Shown here in pieces: positions 44,339-52,695 of a DNA stretch of 64,000 nucleotides. Origin of the DNA: Actinomadura opuntiae (lineage in GTDB: Bacteria > Actinomycetota > Actinomycetes > Streptosporangiales > Streptosporangiaceae); NCBI RefSeq assembly GCF_030283205.1, contig NZ_JASNWF010000002.1, forward strand, positions 248,001 through 312,000, read 5' to 3'. A program made the position numbers and the translations under genes. The first letter of the stretch is position 1. The number at the start of each line of letters is the position of its first letter. The notes under the pieces are model-generated. The model saw only the letters and a list, made by a program, of their open reading frames with translations, did not search any database and had not been told where the DNA came from.

Positions 44339-45223
44339 TTACACGTCTAGATTAGATCCGTCCAGCGCCTTCACCAGCCGCGCCGGGTCGTCGCCGTCCA
44401 GGACGATCCCGAACACCTCGGCCAGCGTGCCGGGTACCTCCGCGGCGGCCAGCGCCTGCTTGCGCGACTCGCCGGACGGCCGCGTCACGGTCAGCGTCGT
44501 CCCGTCCAGCACGTGCAGCGCCTCCGGGGAGAACCGCTGGGCGAAGGGACGGGCCGTGAACGGCGAGCGCGGGCTCGTGGACACGTAGTGGTTCAGCACG
44601 TCGAAGTCGATGCGGAACGCCTCGTCCAGGGCGAAGGAGTGCCGCCGGATCCAGCCGTCCGGGCCGCGCTGGTGCAACTCCCACAGGTGCGTGCTCGGCC
44701 GCCACGCGGCGGTGACCCGGCCGGGCCGCAGCCGGAACCCCCAGCCGTCCTGATCGACCTCCCGGTCGCCGGGGATCTCCAGCGGCTCCAGCGGCCCGGC
44801 GCCGAACCCGACGTCGCACAGCAGCGCGGGCTCGTCCGCCGGCTGACCGGGCGTGCGGACGTGCAGCAGCGCGTGCGTCGCCGGGAGCATCTTCTCCGCG
44901 CCCATCGACACCCGGCCGGTCAGCGCGACGACCTCGAAGCCGATCCGCTCCAGCACCGCCGCGAACAGCCGGTTGTGCTCGAAGCAGTACCCGCCGCGCG
45001 GCCGGTCGACGAGCTTGCCCTGCACGGCCGCCAGGTCCAGCTCGATCGGCCGCCCGAGGATGATCTCCAGATTCTCGAACGGGATGGCGGTGACGTGCGC
45101 GCGGTGCAGCGCGCGCAGCGTCGCCGCGTCCGGCCGCGGGTCGCCGTCGTAGCCGATCCGCGCCAGGTAGGCGGGCAGGTCGAGCCGATCGCCCTGCCAG
45201 CCGAACCCGAGATCCTCGCTCAT
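44339..45223 (-). CDS. Arylamine N-acetyltransferase family enzyme
   Basis: A 294-residue enzyme that transfers acetyl from acetyl-CoA to arylamines or hydrazines, or acts as an amide synthase in ansamycin pathways. The catalytic triad is Cys80 (RPRGGYCFEHN), His117 (LPATHALLHV) and Asp137 (LLCDVGFG). The start MSEDLGFGWQGDRLDLPAYLARIGYDG is usual. Its ATG overlaps the stop of the large regulator gene (ATGA), so the two are translationally coupled, an unusual pairing. No polyketide genes are near, so detoxification is more likely than biosynthesis. Confidence 0.93.
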   Translation of the reverse strand: MSEDLGFGWQGDRLDLPAYLARIGYDGDPRPDAATLRALHRAHVTAIPFENLEIILGRPIELDLAAVQGKLVDRPRGGYCFEHNRLFAAVLERIGFEVVALTGRVSMGAEKMLPATHALLHVRTPGQPADEPALLCDVGFGAGPLEPLEIPGDREVDQDGWGFRLRPGRVTAAWRPSTHLWELHQRGPDGWIRRHSFALDEAFRIDFDVLNHYVSTSPRSPFTARPFAQRFSPEALHVLDGTTLTVTRPSGESRKQALAAAEVPGTLAEVFGIVLDGDDPARLVKALDGSNLDV

Positions 45224-48200
45224 GGTGTCCCCTCCGTACGCCCGGCCCCGCGTGCGCGGCCGCGCTCGAACTCGCTCTCGAACAGGGCAACACCGATCGC
45301 CGCCGCGATCCTCCCGGCGGCGCGGTCGACGTCACCGCGCTCGGCCGCGGGCAGCGGCGCCCCGGCCGCCGCGCGCAGCGCGGACGCCTCGCCGAGCAGC
45401 CCCGCCGCCGCGGCGTGCTCGCCCGCGAGCGACCGCGCCCCCGCCAGCCCTTCGAGCGCGAGCGCGACGGCGCGCGGGTCGCCGGTGGCGCGGGCGCCGG
45501 CGAGCGCGTCGAGGTGCAGGGCGCGCGCGGATTCGGCGTCCCCGCGCAGCTCCGCGATGTAGCCGAGCTGGACGTGCAGGAACGCGATCCCGGCCGTCCC
45601 GCCGATCCCGTGCAGCCAGCCGAGCGAGGCGCGCAGGTGCCGTTCGGCGGCGTCGAGGTCGCCGCGCGCCCGCGCCACCAGGCCGAGCCCGGCCTCGGCG
45701 AACTCCTCGGCGGACCGCGCGGCCTGCCGGGAGGCGATGTGCAGCGCCCGTTCGTGCAGGTCGCGGGCCTCGTCGAGGGCACCGGTCAGCAGCGCGAGGC
45801 GGCCGAGCCCGGCGGTGCGGAACGCCACCTCGGGCCACATCCCGAGGTCCTCGGCGATCCGGAGGCCGGCGCGGTGGTGGCCGGCGGCGGTCGCGTAGTC
45901 GCCGGTGATCTCGGCGTGGCGGCTGAGCGCGTCGGTGGCCTCCAGCCGTCCCCACGCGTCGTCCAGCGCGGTGAACAGGTCCATGCTCTCGGTGCCGTCG
46001 CGCCGCATGGACTCCAGGCCGCCGTGCACGATCGCGAACTTGGCGCGGGTCGCCAGCGCGGCCGCCGTGTACCAGTAATCGGCGTGCAGGCGGAACACGG
46101 TGAGGGCGTGCTCCACGCGCGCCTGGTTCGCGGCGATATCGCCATAGGCCCAGTGGACGTGGCTGAGGAACCACTCGGCCCGCGCATAGGCGAAGGAGCC
46201 CTGATCCTCGTATCGCTCCAGGGCGGCTATGCGCAGGCGCTCGGAATCGGTGGCCTCGCCGGACAACATGGTGAAACCCGCGAGCCACGTCTCGGCCTCT
46301 ACGCGTCCGGACGCCGTCGCAGGGGAAGCCGCCAGCGCTTCCTCGAAGGCGCACCGCGCCTCGCCGAACCGGCCGCGCAGGTACCAGTACCAGCCCAGCG
46401 CGTTCACCAGCGGCAGCCCGCCGCCCTCGGCGAGAGCGGCGGTCAGGTTGGCGCCCTCCTGATCGAGGCGCTCCAGCCACTCGTGCTGCGCCGGCCCGCG
46501 CAGCAGGTCGGCCGCCTCCCGCGCAAGGCCGGTGTAGTACCGGACGTGCCGCCGCCGCAGATCGGCCTCCTCACCGGCCTCGCGCAGCCGCTCCAGCCCG
46601 TAGGCGGCGACCGACTCCAGCAGGCGGTAGCGGTCGTCGCGCGTCCGCACGACCAGCGACCGGTCGACGAGCCGCGCCAGGACCTCGGCGTCGGCGCCGC
46701 ACACCTCCTCGGCGGCGGCGAGCGTGCAGCCGCCCGCGTGGACGGCGAGGCGCCGCAGCACGGCCCGCTCGTCCGCGCCGAGCGGCTCCCAGCTCCAGTC
46801 GATCACCGCGCGCAGCGTCCGCTGCCGCTCCGGGCCGCCGCGCCGCCCGCCCGCCAGCACGCGGAACCGGTCGTCCAGCCGCGCCGCCAGCTCCCGCACC
46901 CCGAGCGCCCGCACGCGCGTCGCCGCCAGCTCCAGCGCGAGCGGGACGCCGTCCAGCCGCCGGCAGATCGACGCGACCCACGGCGCGGACGCCTCGTCCA
47001 GCACGAACCCCGGATCCGCCGCCGCGGCCCGCACCGCGAACAGCCGGACCGCGCCGGACTCCGCCATCGCGTCCGGCGCCGTGGACGGTCCGGGCAGGTC
47101 GAGTGGCGGGACGACCAGCAGCCGCTCGTCGGGCAGGCCCAGCGGCTCGCGCGAGGTCGCGAGGATCCGCAGGCCCGGCGCCGCGGCGAGCAGCCGCTCG
47201 GCGAGCTCGGCGATCTGCTCGACCACGTGCTCGCAGTTGTCGACGACCAGCAGCGTCCGCCGCCCGCGCAGCGCCTCGCCGACCCGCTCCACCGGGTCGG
47301 CGGCCCGCCGCCCGGCCGTGCCCGCCACGTCCGGCGCGGCCTCGTCCCGCAGGCCGAGGACGTGCCCGACCTGCCGCGCCGCCTCGGCCGCCGTCGCCGG
47401 ACGGCCCGCCGCCAGCTCCACGAACCAGACGCCGTCGGGATGGACGGCGGCCGAGCGGGCCGCGGCCTCCAGCGCCAGCCGCGTCTTCCCGACGCCTCCG
47501 GTCCCGGTCAGGGTCACCAGGCGGTGCGCGGCCAGCAGCGCGCGGGCCCGCTCGACGTCGCGCTCGCGCCCGATCAGCTCGCCGAGCGCGGCGGGCAGCC
47601 GCGGCGCGGTGCGCGGGCGCTCGCCCTCGGCCGGGTCCTGTTCGAGCATCGACTGGTACAGCGCGGTCAGCTCCGGGCCGGGGTCGACGCCGAGCTCGTC
47701 GGCGAGGCGTTCGCGCAGGTCGTGGTAGCCGGCCAGCGCCTCGCCCTGCCGCCCGGACCGGTAGAGGGCGCGCAGGTGCGCCGCGCGCAGCCGCTCCCTG
47801 AGCGGGTGCAGCGCCACCGGCGCGGCCAGTTCGGCGGCGACCGCCGCGTGCTCGCCGAGGTCGAGCCGCGTCTCGGCGTGCTCCTCGAGCGCGGCCAGCC
47901 GGCGCTCCTCCAGGCCCGCGGCCACCGCCTCGGCGAACGGGGCGCCGGAGAAGCCCTCGAACGCGGGCCCCCGCCACAGCGCGAGCGCCGAGCCGAGGAG
48001 GTGCGCCTTGGCGACCGGGTCGGCGGCCTCCCCGGCCTGTGCCAGGAGGGCCGTGAACTCGCCCGCGTCCACGGCGTCCTCGGGCTCGTCGAGCGCGTAC
48101 CCGGGCGCACGGGAGACGACCAGGGCCCGCCCGCCGGGCTCGGCCTCCTCCAGCACCCTGCGCAGCTGCGAGACCCGGGCCTGGAGCGTTCCCACCGGAT

Positions 48201-48372
48201 TGCGGGGCGGACGGTCGCCCCACAGCGCGTCGACCAGCCGGTCCACCGGGACGGCCCGTCCCGGCTCGGTGAGCAGCGCGGCCAGCAGCGTCCTGACCTT
48301 GACCTCGGGCACCCGTACCGGCGTCCCGCCGGATGTCCATACCGCGAGCGGTCCCAACACCCCGTAGCGCAT
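45220..48372 (-). CDS. BTAD (SARP-like) regulator with NB-ARC and TPR domains
   Basis: A 1050-residue AfsR-like regulator starting at ATG 48372. An OmpR-type winged helix (about 1-95: MRYGVLGPLAVW ... GTLQARVSQLRRVLEEAE) is followed by a BTAD domain (95-250), an NB-ARC ATPase with Walker A LTGTGGVGKTRLAL and the sensor TLLVVDNCEHV, a winged helix and a long TPR-like tail. Such proteins activate secondary metabolic or stress genes. Its stop overlaps the N-acetyltransferase start, and the whole leftward cluster to 41994 may be its transcription unit. It is divergent from the imine-reductase-like gene. Confidence 0.93.
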   Translation of the reverse strand: MRYGVLGPLAVWTSGGTPVRVPEVKVRTLLAALLTEPGRAVPVDRLVDALWGDRPPRNPVGTLQARVSQLRRVLEEAEPGGRALVVSRAPGYALDEPEDAVDAGEFTALLAQAGEAADPVAKAHLLGSALALWRGPAFEGFSGAPFAEAVAAGLEERRLAALEEHAETRLDLGEHAAVAAELAAPVALHPLRERLRAAHLRALYRSGRQGEALAGYHDLRERLADELGVDPGPELTALYQSMLEQDPAEGERPRTAPRLPAALGELIGRERDVERARALLAAHRLVTLTGTGGVGKTRLALEAAARSAAVHPDGVWFVELAAGRPATAAEAARQVGHVLGLRDEAAPDVAGTAGRRAADPVERVGEALRGRRTLLVVDNCEHVVEQIAELAERLLAAAPGLRILATSREPLGLPDERLLVVPPLDLPGPSTAPDAMAESGAVRLFAVRAAAADPGFVLDEASAPWVASICRRLDGVPLALELAATRVRALGVRELAARLDDRFRVLAGGRRGGPERQRTLRAVIDWSWEPLGADERAVLRRLAVHAGGCTLAAAEEVCGADAEVLARLVDRSLVVRTRDDRYRLLESVAAYGLERLREAGEEADLRRRHVRYYTGLAREAADLLRGPAQHEWLERLDQEGANLTAALAEGGGLPLVNALGWYWYLRGRFGEARCAFEEALAASPATASGRVEAETWLAGFTMLSGEATDSERLRIAALERYEDQGSFAYARAEWFLSHVHWAYGDIAANQARVEHALTVFRLHADYWYTAAALATRAKFAIVHGGLESMRRDGTESMDLFTALDDAWGRLEATDALSRHAEITGDYATAAGHHRAGLRIAEDLGMWPEVAFRTAGLGRLALLTGALDEARDLHERALHIASRQAARSAEEFAEAGLGLVARARGDLDAAERHLRASLGWLHGIGGTAGIAFLHVQLGYIAELRGDAESARALHLDALAGARATGDPRAVALALEGLAGARSLAGEHAAAAGLLGEASALRAAAGAPLPAAERGDVDRAAGRIAAAIGVALFESEFERGRARGAGRTEGTP

Positions 48373-48389
48373 CGCGCAAGCGTAACCAC

Positions 48390-48422
48390 CGCTACGGACA
48401 GACCCGCAGCCGTTCCGTAGCG
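48390..48422. promoter_or_regulatory. Inverted repeat in the regulator/reductase divergent promoter
   Basis: CGCTACGGA at 48390-48398 faces TCCGTAGCG at 48414-48422 (9 bp perfect, 15-base spacer). CCGTAGCGC also occurs at 48362-48370 over the regulator start codon. This is a plausible autoregulatory or shared operator in the 97-base gap. Confidence 0.45.
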
Positions 48423-48469
48423 CGCGCAGCCACCGTGGAGGCCGAACAACACGCCTCTAGGAGGAGCAC

Positions 48470-49360
48470 ATGAAATCCCCGGTCACCGTCATCGGCCTAG
48501 GACCCATGGGCGCGACCATGGCGCGGACGTTCCTCGCCAACGGGCACCCGACCACAGTGTGGAACCGCACGCCGTCCAAGGCCGCCGCATTGGTCGAGCA
48601 GGGCGCGGTGCTCGCCGCCACCATCTCCGACGCGCTCGCCGCAGCGGAACTGGTCGTCATCAGCCAGACCGACTACACCGCCATGTACGACTCGATCGGC
48701 GACGCCGACATCAAGGGCCGCGTCCTGGCCAACCTCAGCTCCGGCAGCCCGGACGAGCTGCGCCGCGCCGCCGCCTGGGCCGGCGAGCGAGGGGCCGACC
48801 TGCTGACCGGCGGGATCATGGTCCCGCCGCCCGGCATCGGGCGGCCCGGCGCGTACGTCTTCTACAGCGGCCCGGAGGCCGTGCTGGACCGCCACCGCGA
48901 AACCCTCGCCGAACTGGGCGACACCACGTTCGTCGGCTCGGACCCGGGCCTGTCGATGCTCTACTACCAGACGCAGCTGTACCTGTTCTGGTCCACGCTC
49001 ACCGCGTACATGCACGGGATCGCGCTGCTCGGCAGCGCCGGTGTGTCCGCGCGGCAGTTCCGCCCGCTGGCGTCGTCGCTGCTGGAGAGCCTCACCGGCG
49101 ACGGCCCGATGGGCTTCCTGCGCATCCTCGCCGAGGAGATCGAGACCGGCGTCTTCCCGGGCGGTGCGAACAGCCTCCGCATGCAGGCCGTGGGGGCCGA
49201 CCACGTCGTCGAGGCGAGCCGCGAGGCGGGGGTCGACACCGCCGGGCCGCTCGCCCTGCGGGACCTGTTCTGGCGTGCGGTGGACGCCGGCCACGGCGGC
49301 GACGGCCTGGCCGGCGTCATCGAGGCGATCCGCCGTCCCCGGCGAGAGGGAGGCGCATGA
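48470..49360 (+). CDS. NAD(P)-dependent oxidoreductase (imine reductase-like)
   Basis: A 296-residue enzyme starting at ATG 48470 after AGGAGGAG. The Rossmann domain opens with VTVIGLGPMGATMARTFLANGHPTTVWNRTPSKAAAL, the 6-phosphogluconate/beta-hydroxyacid dehydrogenase type with NADPH preference suggested by NRT. The C-terminal helical domain (YYQTQLYLFWSTLTAYMHGIALLGSAGVSARQF) resembles imine reductases and reductive aminases. The substrate is unknown. It is divergent from the BTAD regulator, which may control it. Its last 44 bases are antisense to the end of a histidine kinase gene. Confidence 0.88.
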   Translation: MKSPVTVIGLGPMGATMARTFLANGHPTTVWNRTPSKAAALVEQGAVLAATISDALAAAELVVISQTDYTAMYDSIGDADIKGRVLANLSSGSPDELRRAAAWAGERGADLLTGGIMVPPPGIGRPGAYVFYSGPEAVLDRHRETLAELGDTTFVGSDPGLSMLYYQTQLYLFWSTLTAYMHGIALLGSAGVSARQFRPLASSLLESLTGDGPMGFLRILAEEIETGVFPGGANSLRMQAVGADHVVEASREAGVDTAGPLALRDLFWRAVDAGHGGDGLAGVIEAIRRPRREGGA

Positions 49361-50732
49361 CGAAGCACGCGCCCCTGGCGCTGTCGGCGATGGACAGCGA
49401 GCCCCCGTAGATCTCGGCGATCTCGCGGGCGATGGGCAGCCCGAGCCCCGTCCCCTGCGGGTCGCGTTCGCGCGACTCGGTCAGCCGCGCGAACCGCTCG
49501 AAGACCCGTTCCCGCTGGTCGGGCGGGATGCCGTGGCCGTCGTCCTGGACCTGGAGCAGCGCCATGCCGCCGTCCCGCCGGACGGTCACCTCGATGCTCG
49601 ACTCGGCGTGCCGCTTGGCGTTGCTCAGCAGGTTGCCCAGCACCCGCGCCATCCGCACCGGGTTGGCCCGGACGACGACGCCGGGCTCCAGCCGGGTGGT
49701 GATCGGGACCCCGTCGGTGCGGCGCTCGGTCTCCCGGCGGGCCAGCTCGGCGAGGTCGACCGGCTCCACCGGCTGCGGCGCCCGCGCGTCCAGCCGGGAC
49801 AGCTCCAGCAGGTCGATGACGATGTCGTTGAGCCGCTCGGCGTCGCGCAGCGCCGAGCGGATCATCGGCCGCGCCTCGCCGTCCACCTCCTCCAGCGCCA
49901 TCTCCAGCTGCATCTGCAGCCCGGCGATCGGGTTGCGCAGGTCGTGGGAGGCGTCGGAGATGAACCGGCGCTCGCGGTCCGTCGCCTCCTCCAGCCGCTC
50001 CAGCGTCCGGTTGACCGTCTCGCCCAGCGCCTGGATCTCCCCGTGCGTCTGCGGGACGAACACGCGCTGGTCGAGGTCCCGGGCGTCGAGGTCGGCCAGC
50101 TGCCGGCGGATCCGGTCGATCGGGGTGAACGCCCGCCCGATCGTGTGCCACGTCCACCACGCGACGAGCGCCAGCAGCCCGAGCAGGACCAGGACCAGCG
50201 TCAGCGGCAGCGCCCACACGTTCAGCAGGCCGGGCAGCGGGGTCGCCGCGATGATGATCACGTCCTGGCCGCCCGGCGCGGTCCGCGCCCGCATGCCGAA
50301 CACCCAGGCGCAGCCGGGGACGAAGTCCGGGCAGCCCTTCTCGTCGATGACGAGCTTGCCGGACGTGCGGCGGATGTAGCCGAGCGGCGGCATGCCCCGC
50401 GCGGAGTCGCTGGCCGCCAGGACGGTGCGGCGGTCGGTGCTCACGATCTGCGCCAGCGGCGCGTCGCCCGGCCGGGTCGGGACGAAGCCGGTCGCGAGCA
50501 TGCCCTCGCCGCCGTCCCGCAGGAAGTCGAAGGTGATGTGCTCGGCGGTGGTCTCGGTGTCGCGCGCGACCCGGTTCTCCAGCCAGTCGCGGACGAGGAG
50601 CATGCCGAGCACGAAGATCACCGTCAGGAACACGGCCGTGACGCCGACGGTGAGGACCGTCGCGCGCCCCCGCACGGACACCAGCAGCCGGTTGCGCCAG
50701 TAGCGGACGCGCTCGCCCCACTCCTGCGTCAC
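49317..50732 (-). CDS. Sensor histidine kinase, orphan
   Basis: A 471-residue membrane kinase. GTG 50732 (VTQEWGERVRYW) is chosen because GGGGGACG precedes it; an upstream in-frame start at 50909 would add poor sequence across a promoter. Helix 1 (about 24-46), a 120-residue outer domain with two cysteines (KGCPDFVPGCAW), helix 2 and HAMP are followed by the H-box FISDASHDLRNP, N-box LLSNAKRHA, G1 DDGHGIP, F-box VFERFAR and G2 GTGLGLPIA. All kinase boxes are intact. No response regulator gene lies beside it. Confidence 0.92.
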   Translation of the reverse strand: MTQEWGERVRYWRNRLLVSVRGRATVLTVGVTAVFLTVIFVLGMLLVRDWLENRVARDTETTAEHITFDFLRDGGEGMLATGFVPTRPGDAPLAQIVSTDRRTVLAASDSARGMPPLGYIRRTSGKLVIDEKGCPDFVPGCAWVFGMRARTAPGGQDVIIIAATPLPGLLNVWALPLTLVLVLLGLLALVAWWTWHTIGRAFTPIDRIRRQLADLDARDLDQRVFVPQTHGEIQALGETVNRTLERLEEATDRERRFISDASHDLRNPIAGLQMQLEMALEEVDGEARPMIRSALRDAERLNDIVIDLLELSRLDARAPQPVEPVDLAELARRETERRTDGVPITTRLEPGVVVRANPVRMARVLGNLLSNAKRHAESSIEVTVRRDGGMALLQVQDDGHGIPPDQRERVFERFARLTESRERDPQGTGLGLPIAREIAEIYGGSLSIADSARGACFVMRLPLAGDGGSPR

Positions 50733-50842
50733 AGCCGTCCCCCGAGCCGGATCGTCACGAACAGCGCATGTCTCGCTACCAAGCGTAGGCGACGGTGGAT
50801 ACAGGGATGCTCTCGGCGTCCACAGACCGGGCGATCGAATTT

Positions 50843-50905
50843 CTAGCGGCGCTAGCTTTGAAAGCGACGCTATGTTAGCGTCGTCCTTGTTCCTAGCAGT
50901 GCTAG
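50843..50905 (+). promoter_or_regulatory. Three palindromes spaced 25 bp apart before the DUF4267 gene
   Basis: CTAGCGGCGCTAG (50843-50855), GACGCTATGTTAGCGTC (50866-50882) and CTAGCAGTGCTAG (50893-50905) have centres at 50849, 50874 and 50899. A smaller GCTTTGAAAGC (50855-50865) lies between the first two. The last palindrome ends 3 bases before the ribosome binding site. This looks like an operator array for cooperative repressor binding. The regulator is not adjacent. Confidence 0.65.
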
Positions 50906-50919
50906 CCAAGGAGTGCCCG

Positions 50920-51291
50920 ATGCTCGCCCCCCTCGCCTACGGCCTCGCCGTCCTGCTCGACCTGATGATCCTTTTCATCGGAGCCCGCTTCCTGCTCACG
51001 CCCCGTACCGCGGCCGCCGGGTACGGCGTCCCCGCCAAGGCCGACGGCGACCCCGCCTACCTGACGATCAAGGGCATCCGCGACGGGACGTACGGCCTGG
51101 TCGGCCTCGCCCTGCTGGCCTTCGCCGGCGCGCACGCCGAAGCGTGGTTCATGCTGCTCGTCGCCCTCGCCCCGATCGGGGACACTGTCGTCGTGCTGCG
51201 CCACGGCGGCACGAAGGCGGTCGCGTTCGGCATCCACTTCGCCACCGCCGTCGTCGTCCTCATCAGCGCCGCCCTGCTGTTCGCCGTCTGA
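50920..51291 (+). CDS. DUF4267 small membrane protein
   Basis: A 123-residue four-helix membrane protein starting at ATG 50920 with AAGGAG 6 bases upstream; this site rules out the upstream in-frame start inside the operator array. Hydrophobic segments are at about 4-24, 48-66, 72-92 and 99-121. The loop FLLTPRTAAAGYGVPAKADGDPAYLTIKGIRDGTYGL is the DUF4267 signature. The function is unknown. A cupin gene follows after 32 bases, probably in one operon. Confidence 0.8.
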   Translation: MLAPLAYGLAVLLDLMILFIGARFLLTPRTAAAGYGVPAKADGDPAYLTIKGIRDGTYGLVGLALLAFAGAHAEAWFMLLVALAPIGDTVVVLRHGGTKAVAFGIHFATAVVVLISAALLFAV

Positions 51292-51323
51292 CCCGCCGAA
51301 CCCCGACCCGCAAGGAGCCCGCC

Positions 51324-51818
51324 ATGTCGCTCGCCGTCCCCGGCTTCACCGATTCCGTGATCGTCCGCTCCGCCGACGCCGAGGTCGTCGGGCGCGCGCC
51401 CACCACCGTCCGGCTGCTGGCCGACGCCGGCTCGACCGGCGGCGCCCTGTCCACGCAGCGCGTCACCCTCGCCGACGGCGCCGACGGCGCCAGGCCGCAC
51501 CACCACGCCGGCTCGGCCGAGCTGTTCTACATGCTCGCCGGCACCGCCCAGCTGCTGTCCGGGGAGCAGGTCGTGACGGCCGAGCGCGGCGACCTCGTGA
51601 TCGTCCCGCCGGGGCTCGCGCACGCCTTCGCCGCCGCGCCCGGCCACGACGCCGACATCCTCATCGTCATCACTCCGGGCGTCGAGCGGTTCGAGTACTT
51701 CCGCCACCTGGAGCGCATCGCCTACGGCAAGCAGCCCCCGGAGTCCCTGCTGGACGTCCAGGAGCTCTACGACACCTACTTCCGCAAAAGCCCCGCCTGG
51801 GAAACCGCCCGCCCCTGA
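51324..51818 (+). CDS. Cupin domain protein
   Basis: A 164-residue single-domain cupin starting at ATG 51324 after AAGGAG. Motif 1 is PHHHAGSAELFYMLAGTAQLLSG with three histidines and the metal-binding Glu. Motif 2 is GDLVIVPPGLAHAFAAAPG with the last His. A metal site is therefore likely; an oxygenase, isomerase or binding role cannot be told apart. The C-terminal helix region (FEYFRHLERIAYGKQPPESLLDVQELYDTYF) is conserved in quercetinase-like actinobacterial cupins. It is cotranscribed with the DUF4267 gene. Confidence 0.88.
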   Translation: MSLAVPGFTDSVIVRSADAEVVGRAPTTVRLLADAGSTGGALSTQRVTLADGADGARPHHHAGSAELFYMLAGTAQLLSGEQVVTAERGDLVIVPPGLAHAFAAAPGHDADILIVITPGVERFEYFRHLERIAYGKQPPESLLDVQELYDTYFRKSPAWETARP

Positions 51819-51889
51819 CCGTTCCGCAACGGCCCTTTCCGCGTGTGCTCATCTGCAAGGTGTTTGCGGGTGGTGGGAGGATTTCGAGC

Positions 51890-52687
51890 GTGAGATTCGA
51901 TGACTTCGAGGCCATGGTTCGGGTCTGTGTTGAGCGGCTTGGGGAGAGGGCGGGGCGGCAGTTCGCGGGTATGGCGCGGCGCGGGTTCTGCCTTGAGCGG
52001 GCGGCCGGTGGTTCTCAGGCCACCGGTGGGTGTCGGCTCGGCGGGGCTGCGCTGCTCGATCCGGGTACTTCGTGGCCCCGGGCGGGTGGCTATCCGTACT
52101 CGTTGTTCGCGGTGCTCGACACCGACGCCCTCGCCCCTTGGCTGGGCGCCGAATTGCCGGTCCGGCCGGGCCTGCTCAACTTCTTCTATTTCGATCCTGA
52201 CGTGCCGTACGAGGAGTACTCGAAGCTGGATTTCGCGCATGGGACGGGGCTCGTGATCGCCGCCGATCCGGCACGCGCGGTCGAGATGGCGGCGCCCGCG
52301 CCGGCCAGGACGTTTCCGCCGACGCCCGTCCGCGCCGCCGAGGTGGTCATGCTCCCGGACATCTGGGACGTCGAGGACGGCGACATCGAGTACGACAAGG
52401 ACGAGCACTGGGGGGCGAACTCCTTTCTCATGGCACGAATGGAAGAGTTCGACTCCAACACCATGGGCATGCACTGCGCGTTCGGGTGGCCCGACACCTC
52501 GTACACGGTTCCGGTGACCGGGCGTGACGACGCGGGGCGTCCCGACGTCCACCTGCTGCAACTCGCGGAGGACGCGGAACTCGAATGGGGCTGGGGCGAC
52601 GCCGGAACGCTGTACTTCACGATCCCGGCGAAGGCGTTCGCCGAAGGTGACTTCGGTCAGGCGGAGGCCCAGGGAATCTGCGCCTGA
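51890..52687 (+). CDS. DUF1963 (YwqG-like) family protein
   Basis: A 265-residue soluble protein starting at GTG 51890, with GGGAGG 9 bases upstream. DUF1963 features are CRLGGAALLDPGTSWPRAGGYPYSLFAVLDTDALAP, then LLNFFYFDPDVPYEEYSKLDF, and late MHCAFGWPDTSYTVPV and AEDAELEWGWGDAGTLYFTIP, the last being the typical C-terminal strand pair. The function is unknown. It converges on the AraC-type gene with 8 bases between stops. Confidence 0.85.
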   Translation: MRFDDFEAMVRVCVERLGERAGRQFAGMARRGFCLERAAGGSQATGGCRLGGAALLDPGTSWPRAGGYPYSLFAVLDTDALAPWLGAELPVRPGLLNFFYFDPDVPYEEYSKLDFAHGTGLVIAADPARAVEMAAPAPARTFPPTPVRAAEVVMLPDIWDVEDGDIEYDKDEHWGANSFLMARMEEFDSNTMGMHCAFGWPDTSYTVPVTGRDDAGRPDVHLLQLAEDAELEWGWGDAGTLYFTIPAKAFAEGDFGQAEAQGICA

Positions 52688-52695
52688 TCTGGGGG

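Noticed and set aside
45415..48420. A 1001-codon open frame on the plus strand opposite the BTAD regulator
   Set aside because: It is antisense to a fully recognisable multi-domain gene and its product is low-complexity Arg/Gly/Gln-rich.
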